DNA of 43,139 nt from Flavobacteriia bacterium (GTDB lineage Bacteria > Bacteroidota > Bacteroidia > Flavobacteriales_D > Crocinitomicaceae). This document shows, one piece after another, positions 1-6,547 of this stretch (position 1 is its first letter; the number at the start of each line of letters is the position of its first letter). The stretch is from contig RFQZ01000023.1 in NCBI GenBank assembly GCA_009924735.1, positions 1 to 43,139 on the forward strand, written 5' to 3'. Under the pieces are notes generated by a model. The model searched no databases and was not told the origin of the DNA. It saw only the letters and a list, made by a program, of their open reading frames with translations. The position numbers and the translations under genes are program-made.

Positions 1-518
1 GAAAAACTATAAGGATATCGTTTTTCATAAAATGTAATCATTTGAGCAAGTGAATAATGTTCCAATAATTCATGTAGGTCCCAAAAGTCTTTTTTTCTTC
101 CTCCGTTACCAATCACTTCTAGTTTCATTGCTGCGATTTCTTCTAAACCCGCAAAACGGACACCTTCCATTGTTATTTTCGGGTAAATAAATGGGTCCGT
201 ATAGAAAATATCCAATTTAACTAAATCGTCTTTTGATGTTCCTACATAGTATGATTTGCCCATTGAATTATTCCCTCCATACCCCATATCAACTAGTTGA
301 AAAGTTGAGGAAATTATCTCATCAATTCGATTGAAATCGATGGAATCATATACTGCATCAGTAAATAAATCAATGTCGACTGACATTCTGTGTCCTATTT
401 GCAAGCTCAGGGAAGTGCCGCCAACCAAACGGAAAGAATTTAATTCTTCTAATTCCATTAGTTTTTTCAATGATTCCCAAAGGTTGTCTGAAACGGTATT
501 TCTATAAAGTATATTCAA
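1..518 (-). CDS. AbiEii/AbiGii-type nucleotidyltransferase toxin, partial
   Basis: This is the toxin half of a type IV-like (AbiE) toxin-antitoxin or abortive-infection pair. AbiEii proteins are nucleotidyltransferases; relatives modify tRNA 3' ends. The family signature is clear: residues 33-52 (GGTSLSLQIGHR, then SVDIDLF) form the nucleotide-binding GG-T/S and catalytic DxD motifs (Asp48, Asp50), and a KKDFWDL motif follows in the second half. The frame is open to the window edge, giving 172 visible residues; the C-terminus is outside. No ATG fits. A TTG at 518, one base after the antitoxin stop, gives MNILYRNTVS, which matches how the family usually begins, so translation is probably coupled to the upstream antitoxin gene. 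Confidence 0.88.
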   Translation of the reverse strand, partial: MNILYRNTVSDNLWESLKKLMELEELNSFRLVGGTSLSLQIGHRMSVDIDLFTDAVYDSIDFNRIDEIISSTFQLVDMGYGGNNSMGKSYYVGTSKDDLVKLDIFYTDPFIYPKITMEGVRFAGLEEIAAMKLEVIGNGGRKKDFWDLHELLEHYSLAQMITFYEKRYPYSF

Positions 519-519
519 T

Positions 520-1044
520 TTATACGTTGTCTTTAGTTAGGTACTTTCTTACATTTTGATTGAAGGTCGGAAGGAAATCATTCTTAGCCAAGTGAATTGT
601 TTTATTAACCGTTGACGGGCCATAAAAAGAAATAATCTCTCTAATCTCGATGTCATTTCCTCGTTCGAATACTCGCTTGATAATTGCTGATTTTTGTCTC
701 TCCCAATCTAATTGATCGAAATCTGTGTCCCAAAAAAGTATCTTGCGAATCTTCTTAAGATTTGGGGTTCTTTTTTCAGGATGATGTTGTTCCAATTCTC
801 TTTTTACATCGTAACTGGCTTGCAAGTGCATGAAGTAATCCTCAGCAACGTCTAATTGCTCTGCCAATTTGATTGAAAGTCCAGGATTAATACTTCTTCT
901 TTCATTGAGAATGGCACTAATGGTCTGTTTGTATTCATTAACCAATTCGGCTAATTCATTACTTTTCATTCCTCGATTTTTCAGTTCTCTTCTTAAAATT
1001 GCTCCGGGATGAATTCCTTTTATTTTTGAAATTTCTGGCAACAT
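520..1044 (-). CDS. HigA-like HTH antitoxin with DUF6922-like C-terminus
   Basis: Likely antitoxin and autorepressor of the AbiEii toxin gene that starts one base downstream. Residues about 10-75 are a HigA-type XRE helix-turn-helix (IHPGAILRREL, TISAILNERRSI, then LQASYDVKRE, which matches the HigA signature). The C-terminal part, about residues 95-170 (ILFWDTDFDQLDW, EIREIISFYG), resembles DUF6922, a domain usually found as a short separate partner of AbiEii toxins. The frame also opens at a TTG at 1092, but that lies inside the promoter. The ATG at 1044 has AAGGA upstream and is the better start. The product is 174 residues. The domain combination is unusual; the DUF6922 assignment is by recall and moderately sure. 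Confidence 0.8.
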   Translation of the reverse strand: MLPEISKIKGIHPGAILRRELKNRGMKSNELAELVNEYKQTISAILNERRSINPGLSIKLAEQLDVAEDYFMHLQASYDVKRELEQHHPEKRTPNLKKIRKILFWDTDFDQLDWERQKSAIIKRVFERGNDIEIREIISFYGPSTVNKTIHLAKNDFLPTFNQNVRKYLTKDNV

Positions 1045-1061
1045 ATTCCTTGGCTTTTTTT

Positions 1062-1102
1062 CAAAGTTAGCATTTAGTTTTATAGTAAACAAATTTGTTT
1101 AC
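1062..1102 (-). promoter_or_regulatory. Promoter and palindromic operator of the antitoxin-toxin operon
   Basis: On the minus strand there is a full Bacteroidota promoter: TTTG (1090-1093), a 20-bp spacer, then TAACTTTG (1062-1069), 17 bases before the ATG at 1044. The -33 box is embedded in a perfect 18-bp palindrome, GTAAACAAATTTGTTTAC (1085-1102). A repressor bound there would block sigma binding, as expected for an autoregulated HigA-type antitoxin. Promoter and palindrome are seen directly; the bound protein is inferred. Confidence 0.75.
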
Positions 1103-1141
1103 TTTTAAACGCATTTTAAGAAAGAATATAACAAATTGACT

Positions 1142-1768
1142 TCAACTTACCTCACTCAAGGACTTCAACAAATTAATCAAACTTAATTGGGGGTGGCAGT
1201 CGGATTTATCAGCTCGGAAGGAGACGTGTGTCCAGATGCCAGGTGTTCCATTGAGGGCTTGGGAGTTTAGCTTCCACATATCGGGTTGGTAAGTGTTGGG
1301 AATTTTGTATCTTTCACACAGATATTCAAGAAGGATTTTTAAGGATTCTAATTGCTCGTCTTTGTATTTTTGGAAATAGCGGTGTCCTCGCCATTGCATG
1401 CCGTAATCAATGACTTCTTCTTTGGGAACTTCAATGTTGAAGGTGGAGTAAAATTTACCGCCTTTTTCAACCAAAGCTCCCCAATTGCATATTTCTATTC
1501 CTACGGATTGTTGGTTTAATTGGGTGTTGTTTGGGTTATGAGTGCCCAAGTGATGTGCCCAATGGGCGGAACTGAAACATTGGTAAATGGTTCCTTCGCC
1601 ATCGATGACAAAAGCTGTTGCAACTCGGACAGGGGTATAGCCCCAACTGTTGATAACGCTAGTTGCTCTTGGGCCACTGACGGTATGGTGCAACACGATC
1701 TGTTTCTTCGTGTGTGCTTCGGGATAATACTGTGCTTTGTTAAGTGGAGATTGAATAAGATTAATCAT
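1142..1768 (-). CDS. N-acetylmuramoyl-L-alanine amidase (T7 lysozyme/PGRP fold)
   Basis: Predicted zinc amidase that cleaves the bond between muramic acid and L-alanine in peptidoglycan. The 208-residue protein carries the Amidase_2 zinc ligands: His27/His28 in the HHTVSG motif, His181 in WTHVSF and Cys191 in the SDCHP motif. No signal peptide or cell-wall binding domain is seen, as in phage endolysins that depend on a holin or on conjugation machinery for access. It stands between the replication genes and the toxin-antitoxin pair, all on the same strand. In related elements such an enzyme opens the wall for conjugation or lysis; which applies here cannot be told. Confidence 0.9.
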   Translation of the reverse strand: MINLIQSPLNKAQYYPEAHTKKQIVLHHTVSGPRATSVINSWGYTPVRVATAFVIDGEGTIYQCFSSAHWAHHLGTHNPNNTQLNQQSVGIEICNWGALVEKGGKFYSTFNIEVPKEEVIDYGMQWRGHRYFQKYKDEQLESLKILLEYLCERYKIPNTYQPDMWKLNSQALNGTPGIWTHVSFRADKSDCHPQLSLINLLKSLSEVS

Positions 1769-1911
1769 GATTTTCTAAATTTAATTATTGATTAGTGAGT
1801 GAGGATTTACCCTTAGGAGCTATCTCTGAATAAGTTTGAAGCTCACAGGTGCCCTTGCCTTTAATTTGTTATGAATTATCGCTTTTGAAATTCTCTTTAA
1901 GGGAAAAAATT

Positions 1912-1946
1912 TAGTACATGTACTAAGAAATATAGTATAAGTACTA
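1912..1946. promoter_or_regulatory. Tandem TAGTA-N4-TACTA operator-like palindromes
   Basis: A perfect 14-bp palindrome, TAGTACATGTACTA (1912-1925), is followed by a near copy, TAGTATAAGTACTA (1933-1946). Their centres are 21 bp apart, two turns of the helix, so a dimeric regulator would bind both on one face. The pair lies between the end of the helicase-loader gene and the amidase start, about 145 bases upstream of the amidase ATG. The repeats are seen; the regulator is unknown. Confidence 0.6.
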
Positions 1947-1968
1947 TTGGATTTGCGCAGAAATACGT

Positions 1969-2619
1969 TCATTTTCGCTTATCAGGAGTATCGTTTGGGA
2001 ATGAGATGAGGTTAAACATTTCACGCATTCGGGAGCGTAAGCGATTGCCATAAAGTGCTTCCAAATCGGATGCGCTGAGGTTGGTGGTGGCGTGTGTGAC
2101 ATATGCTTGCCTTATCATCAAATCGTAGCGATTCAGGAGGATTTCAGCAATAGTGTTGCATTCGTTCCCGTAGTACTTCGTGTTTTGTTCCACGCCTAAA
2201 TCATCGAAGCAATAAATCTTTGGTGACCAGGAATATTTCTGAATAACTTGATAACCTTCTTCGTGGAACTCAGCTGCAATGGCTCGTGAGGAACGAATGA
2301 AAAAGCGGTTGATTTCAAAGGTGAATTCTGTCATCAGGGTCATGAGTGAGGTTTTACCGCAGCCGATAGGACCAGCGAGTAAAATGCCCTTCTTTGGATC
2401 AATGCCTTTTTCCTTGCATAAATCATCGCATTTTGTGAAATAGACTAAAAGTTTTGAAATGATTGGCAAATCTTCTTTTTGAATTTTGAAGTTTTGACCA
2501 AATCTTTGTTTGCCTTTGTGCTGTAAAAATTGAATTGTATTTCCAAAATTGTAATTACGAGCGCCTTCCTCGTCTATGAAAAAAGGCTTCTCCGTTGCCG
2601 GGTTATAAGGTTTCTTCAT
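1969..2619 (-). CDS. DnaC/IstB-like AAA+ ATPase, probable helicase loader
   Basis: Predicted AAA+ ATPase that would load the replicative helicase at the element's origin. The 216-residue protein has a Walker A loop (GPIGCGKTS, about residues 83-91), a Walker B (IYCFDDLG), sensor-1 residues (THATTNLS) and an arginine-finger region (NRLRSRMREMF). Its start overlaps the 3' end of the initiator gene by 17 bases, so the two are co-translated. That gene pair, initiator then loader, is the arrangement of lambda O/P and of many phage and island replication modules. A transposase helper (IstB) role is unlikely because no transposase is adjacent. Confidence 0.85.
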   Translation of the reverse strand: MKKPYNPATEKPFFIDEEGARNYNFGNTIQFLQHKGKQRFGQNFKIQKEDLPIISKLLVYFTKCDDLCKEKGIDPKKGILLAGPIGCGKTSLMTLMTEFTFEINRFFIRSSRAIAAEFHEEGYQVIQKYSWSPKIYCFDDLGVEQNTKYYGNECNTIAEILLNRYDLMIRQAYVTHATTNLSASDLEALYGNRLRSRMREMFNLISFPNDTPDKRK

Positions 2620-3283
2620 AATTGGTGGGTTTAGCGTGTAATTGATGAGGAGCGAGTTTGCCCGCTTTTTCTGATTGGAACTTCTTGCTTCGCAAGATCC
2701 AATTTTTGGCGGCCGCTTGCCAGTTTTTCATTTTTGCTTTTCCAACAAGCCAGCCATTGGCTTGGTAGTACAAGAAAAAAGGTTCAGCTTCTTCCAATTC
2801 AAACTTTTGAATTTTAAAAAATTCTAAAACATCTTCCAGTGATGGTGGCGTAAAATTGGTTTTACGCTCTCCTTGTTTATTCTGTTTAGATAGTTTATTA
2901 TTGTTTGTATTGTTTATAGAAGGTACCAGTGCTTGTACCGGTACTTGTTCAGAGGTTGTACAACTACTTGTCCCAGTAGTTGTCCCACTACTTGTACCGA
3001 AATTGTACATCTTCACGGTACTTCCTTTCATAGGATTGTGAGAAGGGCAATACTTGATGAATCCCCAATTACTCAAGTCAGTAATGCACTTGTGATAGGT
3101 GTTCTTGGAACCTATCTTGGACAAACGCATGGTGTCTTCCCGATGAATGGAAATTGGATTGTTAAAGCGATTCATGTTCCAGAATTGAAAAAGTGCTAAA
3201 TACAAACTGACGTGACTTGGATTGAGCCGATCGTCCTTGGTGATGCGTTCCATGACAGCTGTCAGGTGTGCGATGTAATTCAT
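2603..3283 (-). CDS. Replication initiator (lambda O/DnaD-like HTH protein)
   Basis: Probable replication initiator of the element, 226 residues. The N-terminal half (about 1-95) reads as a winged-helix domain of the type that recognises origins (LNPSHVSLYLALFQFWN, DTMRLSKIGSKNTYHKCITDLSNWGFI). A low-complexity Thr/Ser/Gly then Asn/Lys linker (about 95-140) follows. The C-terminal part ends with GWLVGKAKMKNWQAAAKNW, a motif common in DnaD-like and helicase-recruiting phage proteins. The linker is encoded by the iteron-like repeats described separately, so the gene may contain its own origin. It overlaps the HTH gene upstream by 4 bases and the loader downstream by 17. The exact family is not certain. 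Confidence 0.75.
   Translation of the reverse strand: MNYIAHLTAVMERITKDDRLNPSHVSLYLALFQFWNMNRFNNPISIHREDTMRLSKIGSKNTYHKCITDLSNWGFIKYCPSHNPMKGSTVKMYNFGTSSGTTTGTSSCTTSEQVPVQALVPSINNTNNNKLSKQNKQGERKTNFTPPSLEDVLEFFKIQKFELEEAEPFFLYYQANGWLVGKAKMKNWQAAAKNWILRSKKFQSEKAGKLAPHQLHAKPTNYEETL
2866..2998 (-). repeat. Iteron-like 12-bp repeats plus AT-rich stretch: candidate replication origin
   Basis: Read on the minus strand, four contiguous 12-bp units fill 2951-2998: GGTACAAGTAGT, GGGACAACTACT, GGGACAAGTAGT and TGTACAACCTCT. An 11-bp partial copy (2940-2950, GAACAAGTACC), another 12-mer (2928-2939, GGTACAAGCACT) and a GGTACC half unit (2922-2927) follow. Right after them comes an AT-rich run (about 2870-2921, TTATAAACAATAC-like sequence). 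Iterons beside an unwinding region inside the initiator gene is the design of the lambda origin. Repeats are seen; origin function is inferred. Confidence 0.55.
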
Positions 3284-3597
3284 AATCGAAAGATGCCATT
3301 GTGGATTTTATTTGCTTGGATAATTTTTACTAATTCATCGTAGTCGTACAAACACACTTTACCAATTCGGCTGTAGGGGATAATGCCATTGATTTTAAGT
3401 TTGTGGAATGTACCCTGAGAGATGTTTAGCATCTTTCGTGCTTCGGTGGATTTCATCCATTTTCTATCCTTTGGAAAATTCCCAAATGCAGTTTGCTCTG
3501 ATTTGAGTTTATGGCTCTTGAGGATTTTTTCCATTTCGCCTAAAAGGTCATTTTTGAATACCTCCAGGTCTTCTTTAGTTACTACTGAAATTTGCAT
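3280..3597 (-). CDS. HTH_17/MerR-like DNA-binding protein, excisionase type
   Basis: Small DNA-binding protein, 105 residues from the ATG at 3597; the frame is open to a TTG at 3642, but the A-rich leader just before 3597 favours the ATG. The second half is a winged-helix excisionase-type domain: WMKSTEARKMLNISQGTF, then KINGIIPYSRIGKVCLYDYDEL. The first half is charged and probably helical. Such proteins in Bacteroidota elements serve as excisionases (Xis) or as regulators of transfer and replication. It is the first gene of the leftward replication operon, overlaps the initiator gene by 4 bases, and lies just downstream of the rteC-type gene and an inverted repeat, the position of the excision operon in CTnDOT. 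Confidence 0.75.
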   Translation of the reverse strand: MQISVVTKEDLEVFKNDLLGEMEKILKSHKLKSEQTAFGNFPKDRKWMKSTEARKMLNISQGTFHKLKINGIIPYSRIGKVCLYDYDELVKIIQANKIHNGIFRL

Positions 3598-3601
3598 TTT
3601 T

Positions 3602-3618
3602 AAAAGTTTTGATATCGA
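3602..3618 (-). repeat. 17-bp repeat TCGATATCAAAACTTTT, copy 1
   Basis: Immediately upstream of the excisionase-like gene's ATG the minus strand reads TCGATATCAAAACTTTT. The same 17 bases occur on the plus strand at 6061-6077, between the recombinase gene and tRNA-Asp. The copies are in opposite orientation and contain the GATATC palindrome. A shared regulator or recombination-protein site is possible; chance cannot be ruled out. Confidence 0.5.
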
Positions 3619-3812
3619 GTGGCGAATTTCTAGGTCGTCCAATCAATAATTATCCAACATTACCGCAGTTGGTAGAAATAATTCATTCATTTAAAGTGAT
3701 TTGATTGAAAAGTCTTTGTTTACAATGTTTTTCAAGGTTTCAAAAAGTAACAATTCGTTCATCAGTGAAAAAATCACCGAATTAAATCAACCTAAAAACA
3801 GAGATGGCTTGC

Positions 3813-3844
3813 GTAGTTATTCGGAAAATGACACGTATAACTAC
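3813..3844. promoter_or_regulatory. Inverted repeat GTAGTTAT-N16-ATAACTAC
   Basis: Perfect 8-bp arms (3813-3820 and 3837-3844) around a 16-bp spacer, in the non-coding gap between the rteC-type gene and the excisionase-like operon. In CTnDOT the RteC protein binds inverted half-sites upstream of the excision-gene promoter. The location here is equivalent, so this is a candidate RteC site. No matching promoter boxes were found next to it. Confidence 0.45.
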
Positions 3845-3910
3845 TTGAAATTTCAGGTTTTTAATAGGAAAGCTACCTTAAAAAACATACAATTTCCGTG
3901 ATTTTAATTG

Positions 3911-4714
3911 CTATCTATTTGAATCTGAAATAATTCGATTGAGATTCCCTGCTAATTCATACAAAAACTTGGTATTTTCTTTTTTTCGGTTTTTTATAGA
4001 AAAAGAAGCTCTATTGATGTCATTTAAGTTCATATTGAAGATTTGCCCCAATGCTGAGGCAACATCTTTCAAATCGGTTTTTCCATTATTAAATGCTTTA
4101 TAAGAATGAAGTGCCAGAATTAATTCAACTAAGTCGTATTTAGACAAGGACCACGTTAATTGCGGAACGGGTTTGTACTCTTTTTCATCCAAACTTTCGG
4201 CTTTTTCACGCATGATGTCATAAGCATACATATTGGCCAACAACATATCGTAACCGGTTGAAAAATTACGGTCAATATCCGGAAGAATTTTAGTAATGAT
4301 GTCGTTCTTCGTTGAAACCAGCGTGAAGTATTGGTCGTCACGGCAGTGATTTCCTGAACTGATGTACTTGTAAAATTCTTGGTGTTCCGCAAAGTACGTT
4401 CTAAGTTGGATTAGCTTTTCCAACTTGTTTTTTTCAAGTTCTTCTTCGCCCAAACGCTGCTTGAAATATAAGTCAAGCAACATGCTGTTTGCGATGCGAT
4501 GAGCCACAATCTTAGGTTTTATTTCCTTGAAAAATTGAATTTCTTCTTGCTTGTCGGTAAAGCCTTCTTTTTCAAAAGTCGCTCTCAATTTTCCGAGAAG
4601 CACGTCGCTTAGTTCAACGATATTATCAGCTCTTTCCTTGTTATCAGTTCGCTTCTTGTACAACTCTGATATTTCTGAATTGTACGCTGTGAACATCCCT
4701 TTGTACGTACTCAT
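3911..4714 (-). CDS. rteC: RteC-type regulatory protein
   Basis: A 267-residue RteC-family protein. In the Bacteroides element CTnDOT, RteC activates the excision operon; the same role is inferred here. Family marks are EIQFFKEIKPKI (about residues 80-91), a DDQYFTLV segment near the middle and a C-terminal part beginning TWSLSKYDLVELILALHS, then FNNGKTDLKDVASALGQIF and SIKNRKKENTKFL, which reads as a helix-turn-helix region. It is encoded between the recombinase and the excisionase-like gene on the same strand. The two-component partners RteA/RteB and a tetracycline resistance gene are not in the window, so the inducing signal is unknown. Confidence 0.88.
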   Translation of the reverse strand: MSTYKGMFTAYNSEISELYKKRTDNKERADNIVELSDVLLGKLRATFEKEGFTDKQEEIQFFKEIKPKIVAHRIANSMLLDLYFKQRLGEEELEKNKLEKLIQLRTYFAEHQEFYKYISSGNHCRDDQYFTLVSTKNDIITKILPDIDRNFSTGYDMLLANMYAYDIMREKAESLDEKEYKPVPQLTWSLSKYDLVELILALHSYKAFNNGKTDLKDVASALGQIFNMNLNDINRASFSIKNRKKENTKFLYELAGNLNRIISDSNR

Positions 4715-4762
4715 ACCTCAAAATTTTAAGTTTTGAAGTTTCTACGACTGAAAATTAGCTGA

Positions 4763-5998
4763 TTAAATCACGTCTTTTTTCTGAATTTTTATTGAAAATT
4801 TTTCTTTCAGTTTTTGCATGTCCTCACTAACCTTATGCTCCAAAACTCTTGCGTAAATCTGTGTCGTTGCTAATTTGGTATGGCCGAGCATTTTAGAAAC
4901 GGTTTCAATAGGCACACCGTTGGATAGGGTAACGGTCGTTGCAAATGTATGTCGAGCGATGTGCATGGTCAGTTCTTTCTTAATTCCGCATAACGTAGCA
5001 ATCTCCTTTAAATAGGCGTTCATTTTTTGGTTTGATTTTACCGGTAAAAGTACTCCGGTTCTAACACAATGTGGGTGGTTGCTGTATTTCTGAATGATTT
5101 CTTCCGCTTGGGGTAAGAGAGGCACGTTGGAAACCGTGTTTGTTTTCTTTCTCTTGGCAAAGATCCAGGTATCTCCATCAATTCCTATTGCCAAATCGGT
5201 GCGTTTGAGTTTTTCAACATCTGCAAATGCGTATCCGGTATAACAGCAAAATAGAAAGATGTCCCGCACTTCTTCTAAGCGTTCATGATCAAATTCTTTT
5301 TCATGTAAACGGATGATTTCTGCTTCGTCAAGTATTTCTCGGTGTACGTTGTGCTTGGTGCATTTGAATGCCACAAAAGGATTTTTGTCTAACCAATCGT
5401 TGTTAACAGCCATGTTTACCACCTTTTTAAGCATGGTAATGTATTTCATTGCTGTATTGTGAGCGATTTGTTCTTTTACGCGTAAGTAATGTTCAAAATC
5501 AACTACAAAGCGATGGTTTAATTCGGTGAGAAACATATCGCTGCGTTTGTGGTTTGCTTTCAGGTATAATTTCAATTTGCTTAAAACGGTATTGAATTTA
5601 ATGTAGGTCGATGGCACTACGTCAATTCCTATGCGTTCTTTCATTTTCTGATTGTGATAATCAAAGGTGGAAATGATAGAGTGTTGTTTTTCGTCAACAA
5701 TGAACAATAGGTTCTTTAGCATTTCGCCGGTAATAAACATGTCTTTGGCGTTGAGTTCCATGAAATGTTTGTACACCTTGGATTTTACCATTTCTAAATA
5801 ATTGTTGAGCATCCGCAATTCGGTGGTGTGGGGTTTTGCTTGTCCTGCTTGGGTAATCCACTTGACAGGATCAACGCTTTGACGCATTGAAATTTCTGTT
5901 CTCTTACCGTCAATGGTAATTCTACAGTAAATGGGTGCTTTACCGTTTCTTGCTTTGCTTCTGTTCAACCAGAACAGGAGGGCATAATTTTGATTCAT
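4763..5998 (-). CDS. Tyrosine recombinase (IntDOT-like integrase)
   Basis: Site-specific recombinase that integrates and excises the element, 411 residues. It has an arm-binding N-terminus (MNQNYALLFWLNRSK, YCRITIDGKR), a SAM-like core-binding domain (about 105-200) and a C-terminal catalytic domain. Visible catalytic residues are His346 and Arg349 (HIARHTF), His373 (LGHTKLATTQIY) and the nucleophile Tyr382. The box-I arginine is not present: the segment reads CYTGYAFADVEKL. IntDOT-type enzymes of Bacteroidota also lack this arginine, so loss of activity need not follow. The gene is closest to tRNA-Asp, the likely attachment site, and faces away from it. Confidence 0.93.
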   Translation of the reverse strand: MNQNYALLFWLNRSKARNGKAPIYCRITIDGKRTEISMRQSVDPVKWITQAGQAKPHTTELRMLNNYLEMVKSKVYKHFMELNAKDMFITGEMLKNLLFIVDEKQHSIISTFDYHNQKMKERIGIDVVPSTYIKFNTVLSKLKLYLKANHKRSDMFLTELNHRFVVDFEHYLRVKEQIAHNTAMKYITMLKKVVNMAVNNDWLDKNPFVAFKCTKHNVHREILDEAEIIRLHEKEFDHERLEEVRDIFLFCCYTGYAFADVEKLKRTDLAIGIDGDTWIFAKRKKTNTVSNVPLLPQAEEIIQKYSNHPHCVRTGVLLPVKSNQKMNAYLKEIATLCGIKKELTMHIARHTFATTVTLSNGVPIETVSKMLGHTKLATTQIYARVLEHKVSEDMQKLKEKFSIKIQKKDVI

Positions 5999-6029
5999 AA
6001 CACTATATTTTAAAAGTTTCGTTTTAAAA

Positions 6030-6177
6030 GGTAACCGCTATCGGTTACCTGTTTTTGTTTTCGATATCAAAACTTTTTCAAATACAAACGCTGTAATTGT
6101 CTAAAATTCAGCTTCTTGAGCTATGTCTCGGTTACCCAAAATTACAATCTTTTTTTTTGGTAACCGATTAGGTTACC
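6030..6177. repeat. Five-copy GGTAACCG/CGGTTACC cluster next to integrase
   Basis: Between the recombinase start and tRNA-Asp there are five GGTNACC motifs: GGTAACCG (6030-6037), CGGTTACC (6042-6049), CGGTTACC (6129-6136), GGTAACCG (6159-6166) and AGGTTACC (6170-6177). The first two form a hairpin-capable inverted repeat with a 4-base loop; the last three are a second group. Placement between int and the attachment site suggests arm-type binding sites for the recombinase or sites for an int repressor. The rest of the 295-bp gap is AT-rich, with one copy of the 17-bp repeat. Confidence 0.6.
6061..6077 (+). repeat. 17-bp repeat TCGATATCAAAACTTTT, copy 2
   Basis: Identical to the minus-strand sequence at 3602-3618 upstream of the excisionase-like gene. 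Here it lies between the two groups of GGTNACC motifs, 63 bases upstream of the recombinase ATG and in opposite orientation to that gene. Confidence 0.5.
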
Positions 6178-6221
6178 TATATTATGTGATTTTTTGATTT
6201 TAAATGAAACTTACTAGAAAG

Positions 6222-6258
6222 AAAAAACCCTTGAAAACTAAGCGTTTTCAAGGGTTTT
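6222..6258 (-). terminator. Rho-independent terminator after tRNA-Asp
   Basis: Perfect 15-bp stem, AAAACCCTTGAAAAC (6224-6238) against GTTTTCAAGGGTTTT (6244-6258), with a 5-base loop; on the minus strand the stem runs into T residues. It ends transcription of tRNA-Asp before the element, and could work in both directions. It lies on the element side of the tRNA 3' end. Confidence 0.8.
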
Positions 6259-6293
6259 ACGTGCTTTTGTGTTTGTTTGAGAAACACTAGAAG

Positions 6294-6367
6294 CGGTCTG
6301 GACGGGACTCGAACCCGCGACCCCCTGCGTGACAGGCAGGTATTCTAACCAACTGAACTACCAAACC
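6294..6367 (-). tRNA. tRNA-Asp (GTC)
   Basis: A 74-base cloverleaf on the minus strand: acceptor GGTTTGG pairs with CCAGACC (one G-T pair), discriminator G, anticodon loop CTGTCAC with anticodon GTC, and a T arm GCGGGTTCGAGTCCCGT. CCA is not encoded. The 3' end faces the recombinase gene, so this is the probable integration target. Confidence 0.95.
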
Positions 6368-6437
6368 GTATTTTCTGTCATTGCTGACTACCGCAACAGC
6401 GATATTTGAAAAACGTGTGCTTACTTGAAAGCGGACA

Positions 6438-6468
6438 CAAAATTAAGTCGTTTTTTTTAGAATTCAAA
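6438..6468 (-). promoter_or_regulatory. Promoter of tRNA-Asp
   Basis: On the minus strand: TTTG (6465-6468), 19-bp spacer, TAATTTTG (6438-6445), a full Bacteroidota consensus. The tRNA 5' end is about 65 bases downstream, so a 5' leader is removed by processing. Confidence 0.75.
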
Positions 6469-6547
6469 CTATTATGTGTAAATAAGCCTGTGAAAATTGA
6501 CAATTTTGTTGGATGGTTTCATTGATACATAGGTTAGACCGTGAATT

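Larger units (their letters stand above)
1..6300 (-). mobile_element. Integrated element at tRNA-Asp (one end only)
   Basis: Genes between the left window edge and tRNA-Asp are typical of integrative elements: a tyrosine recombinase nearest the tRNA, an RteC-type regulator, an excisionase-like HTH protein, a replication initiator and helicase loader, an amidase and a toxin-antitoxin pair, all on the minus strand. The recombinase lies beyond the 3' end of the tRNA gene, the usual position for an element inserted into a tRNA 3' end. The second attachment site and the far end are not in the window. No relaxase, mobilization, conjugation or capsid gene is visible, so the element class (mobilizable element, phage satellite or remnant) is open. 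Confidence 0.75.

Noticed and set aside
1142..1768. Amidase as proof of a complete prophage
   Set aside because: No capsid, tail, terminase or holin gene is visible; amidases of this type also occur in conjugative and mobilizable elements.
1969..2619. Helicase loader as an IstB transposition helper of an insertion sequence
   Set aside because: No IstA-type transposase and no terminal inverted repeats flank it; it overlaps the replication initiator gene instead.
3701..3901. 66-codon open frame on the plus strand between the rteC-type gene and the excisionase-like gene
   Set aside because: No recognisable motif, no promoter or ribosome site, opposite to all element genes, and it covers the inverted repeat; more likely regulatory non-coding DNA.
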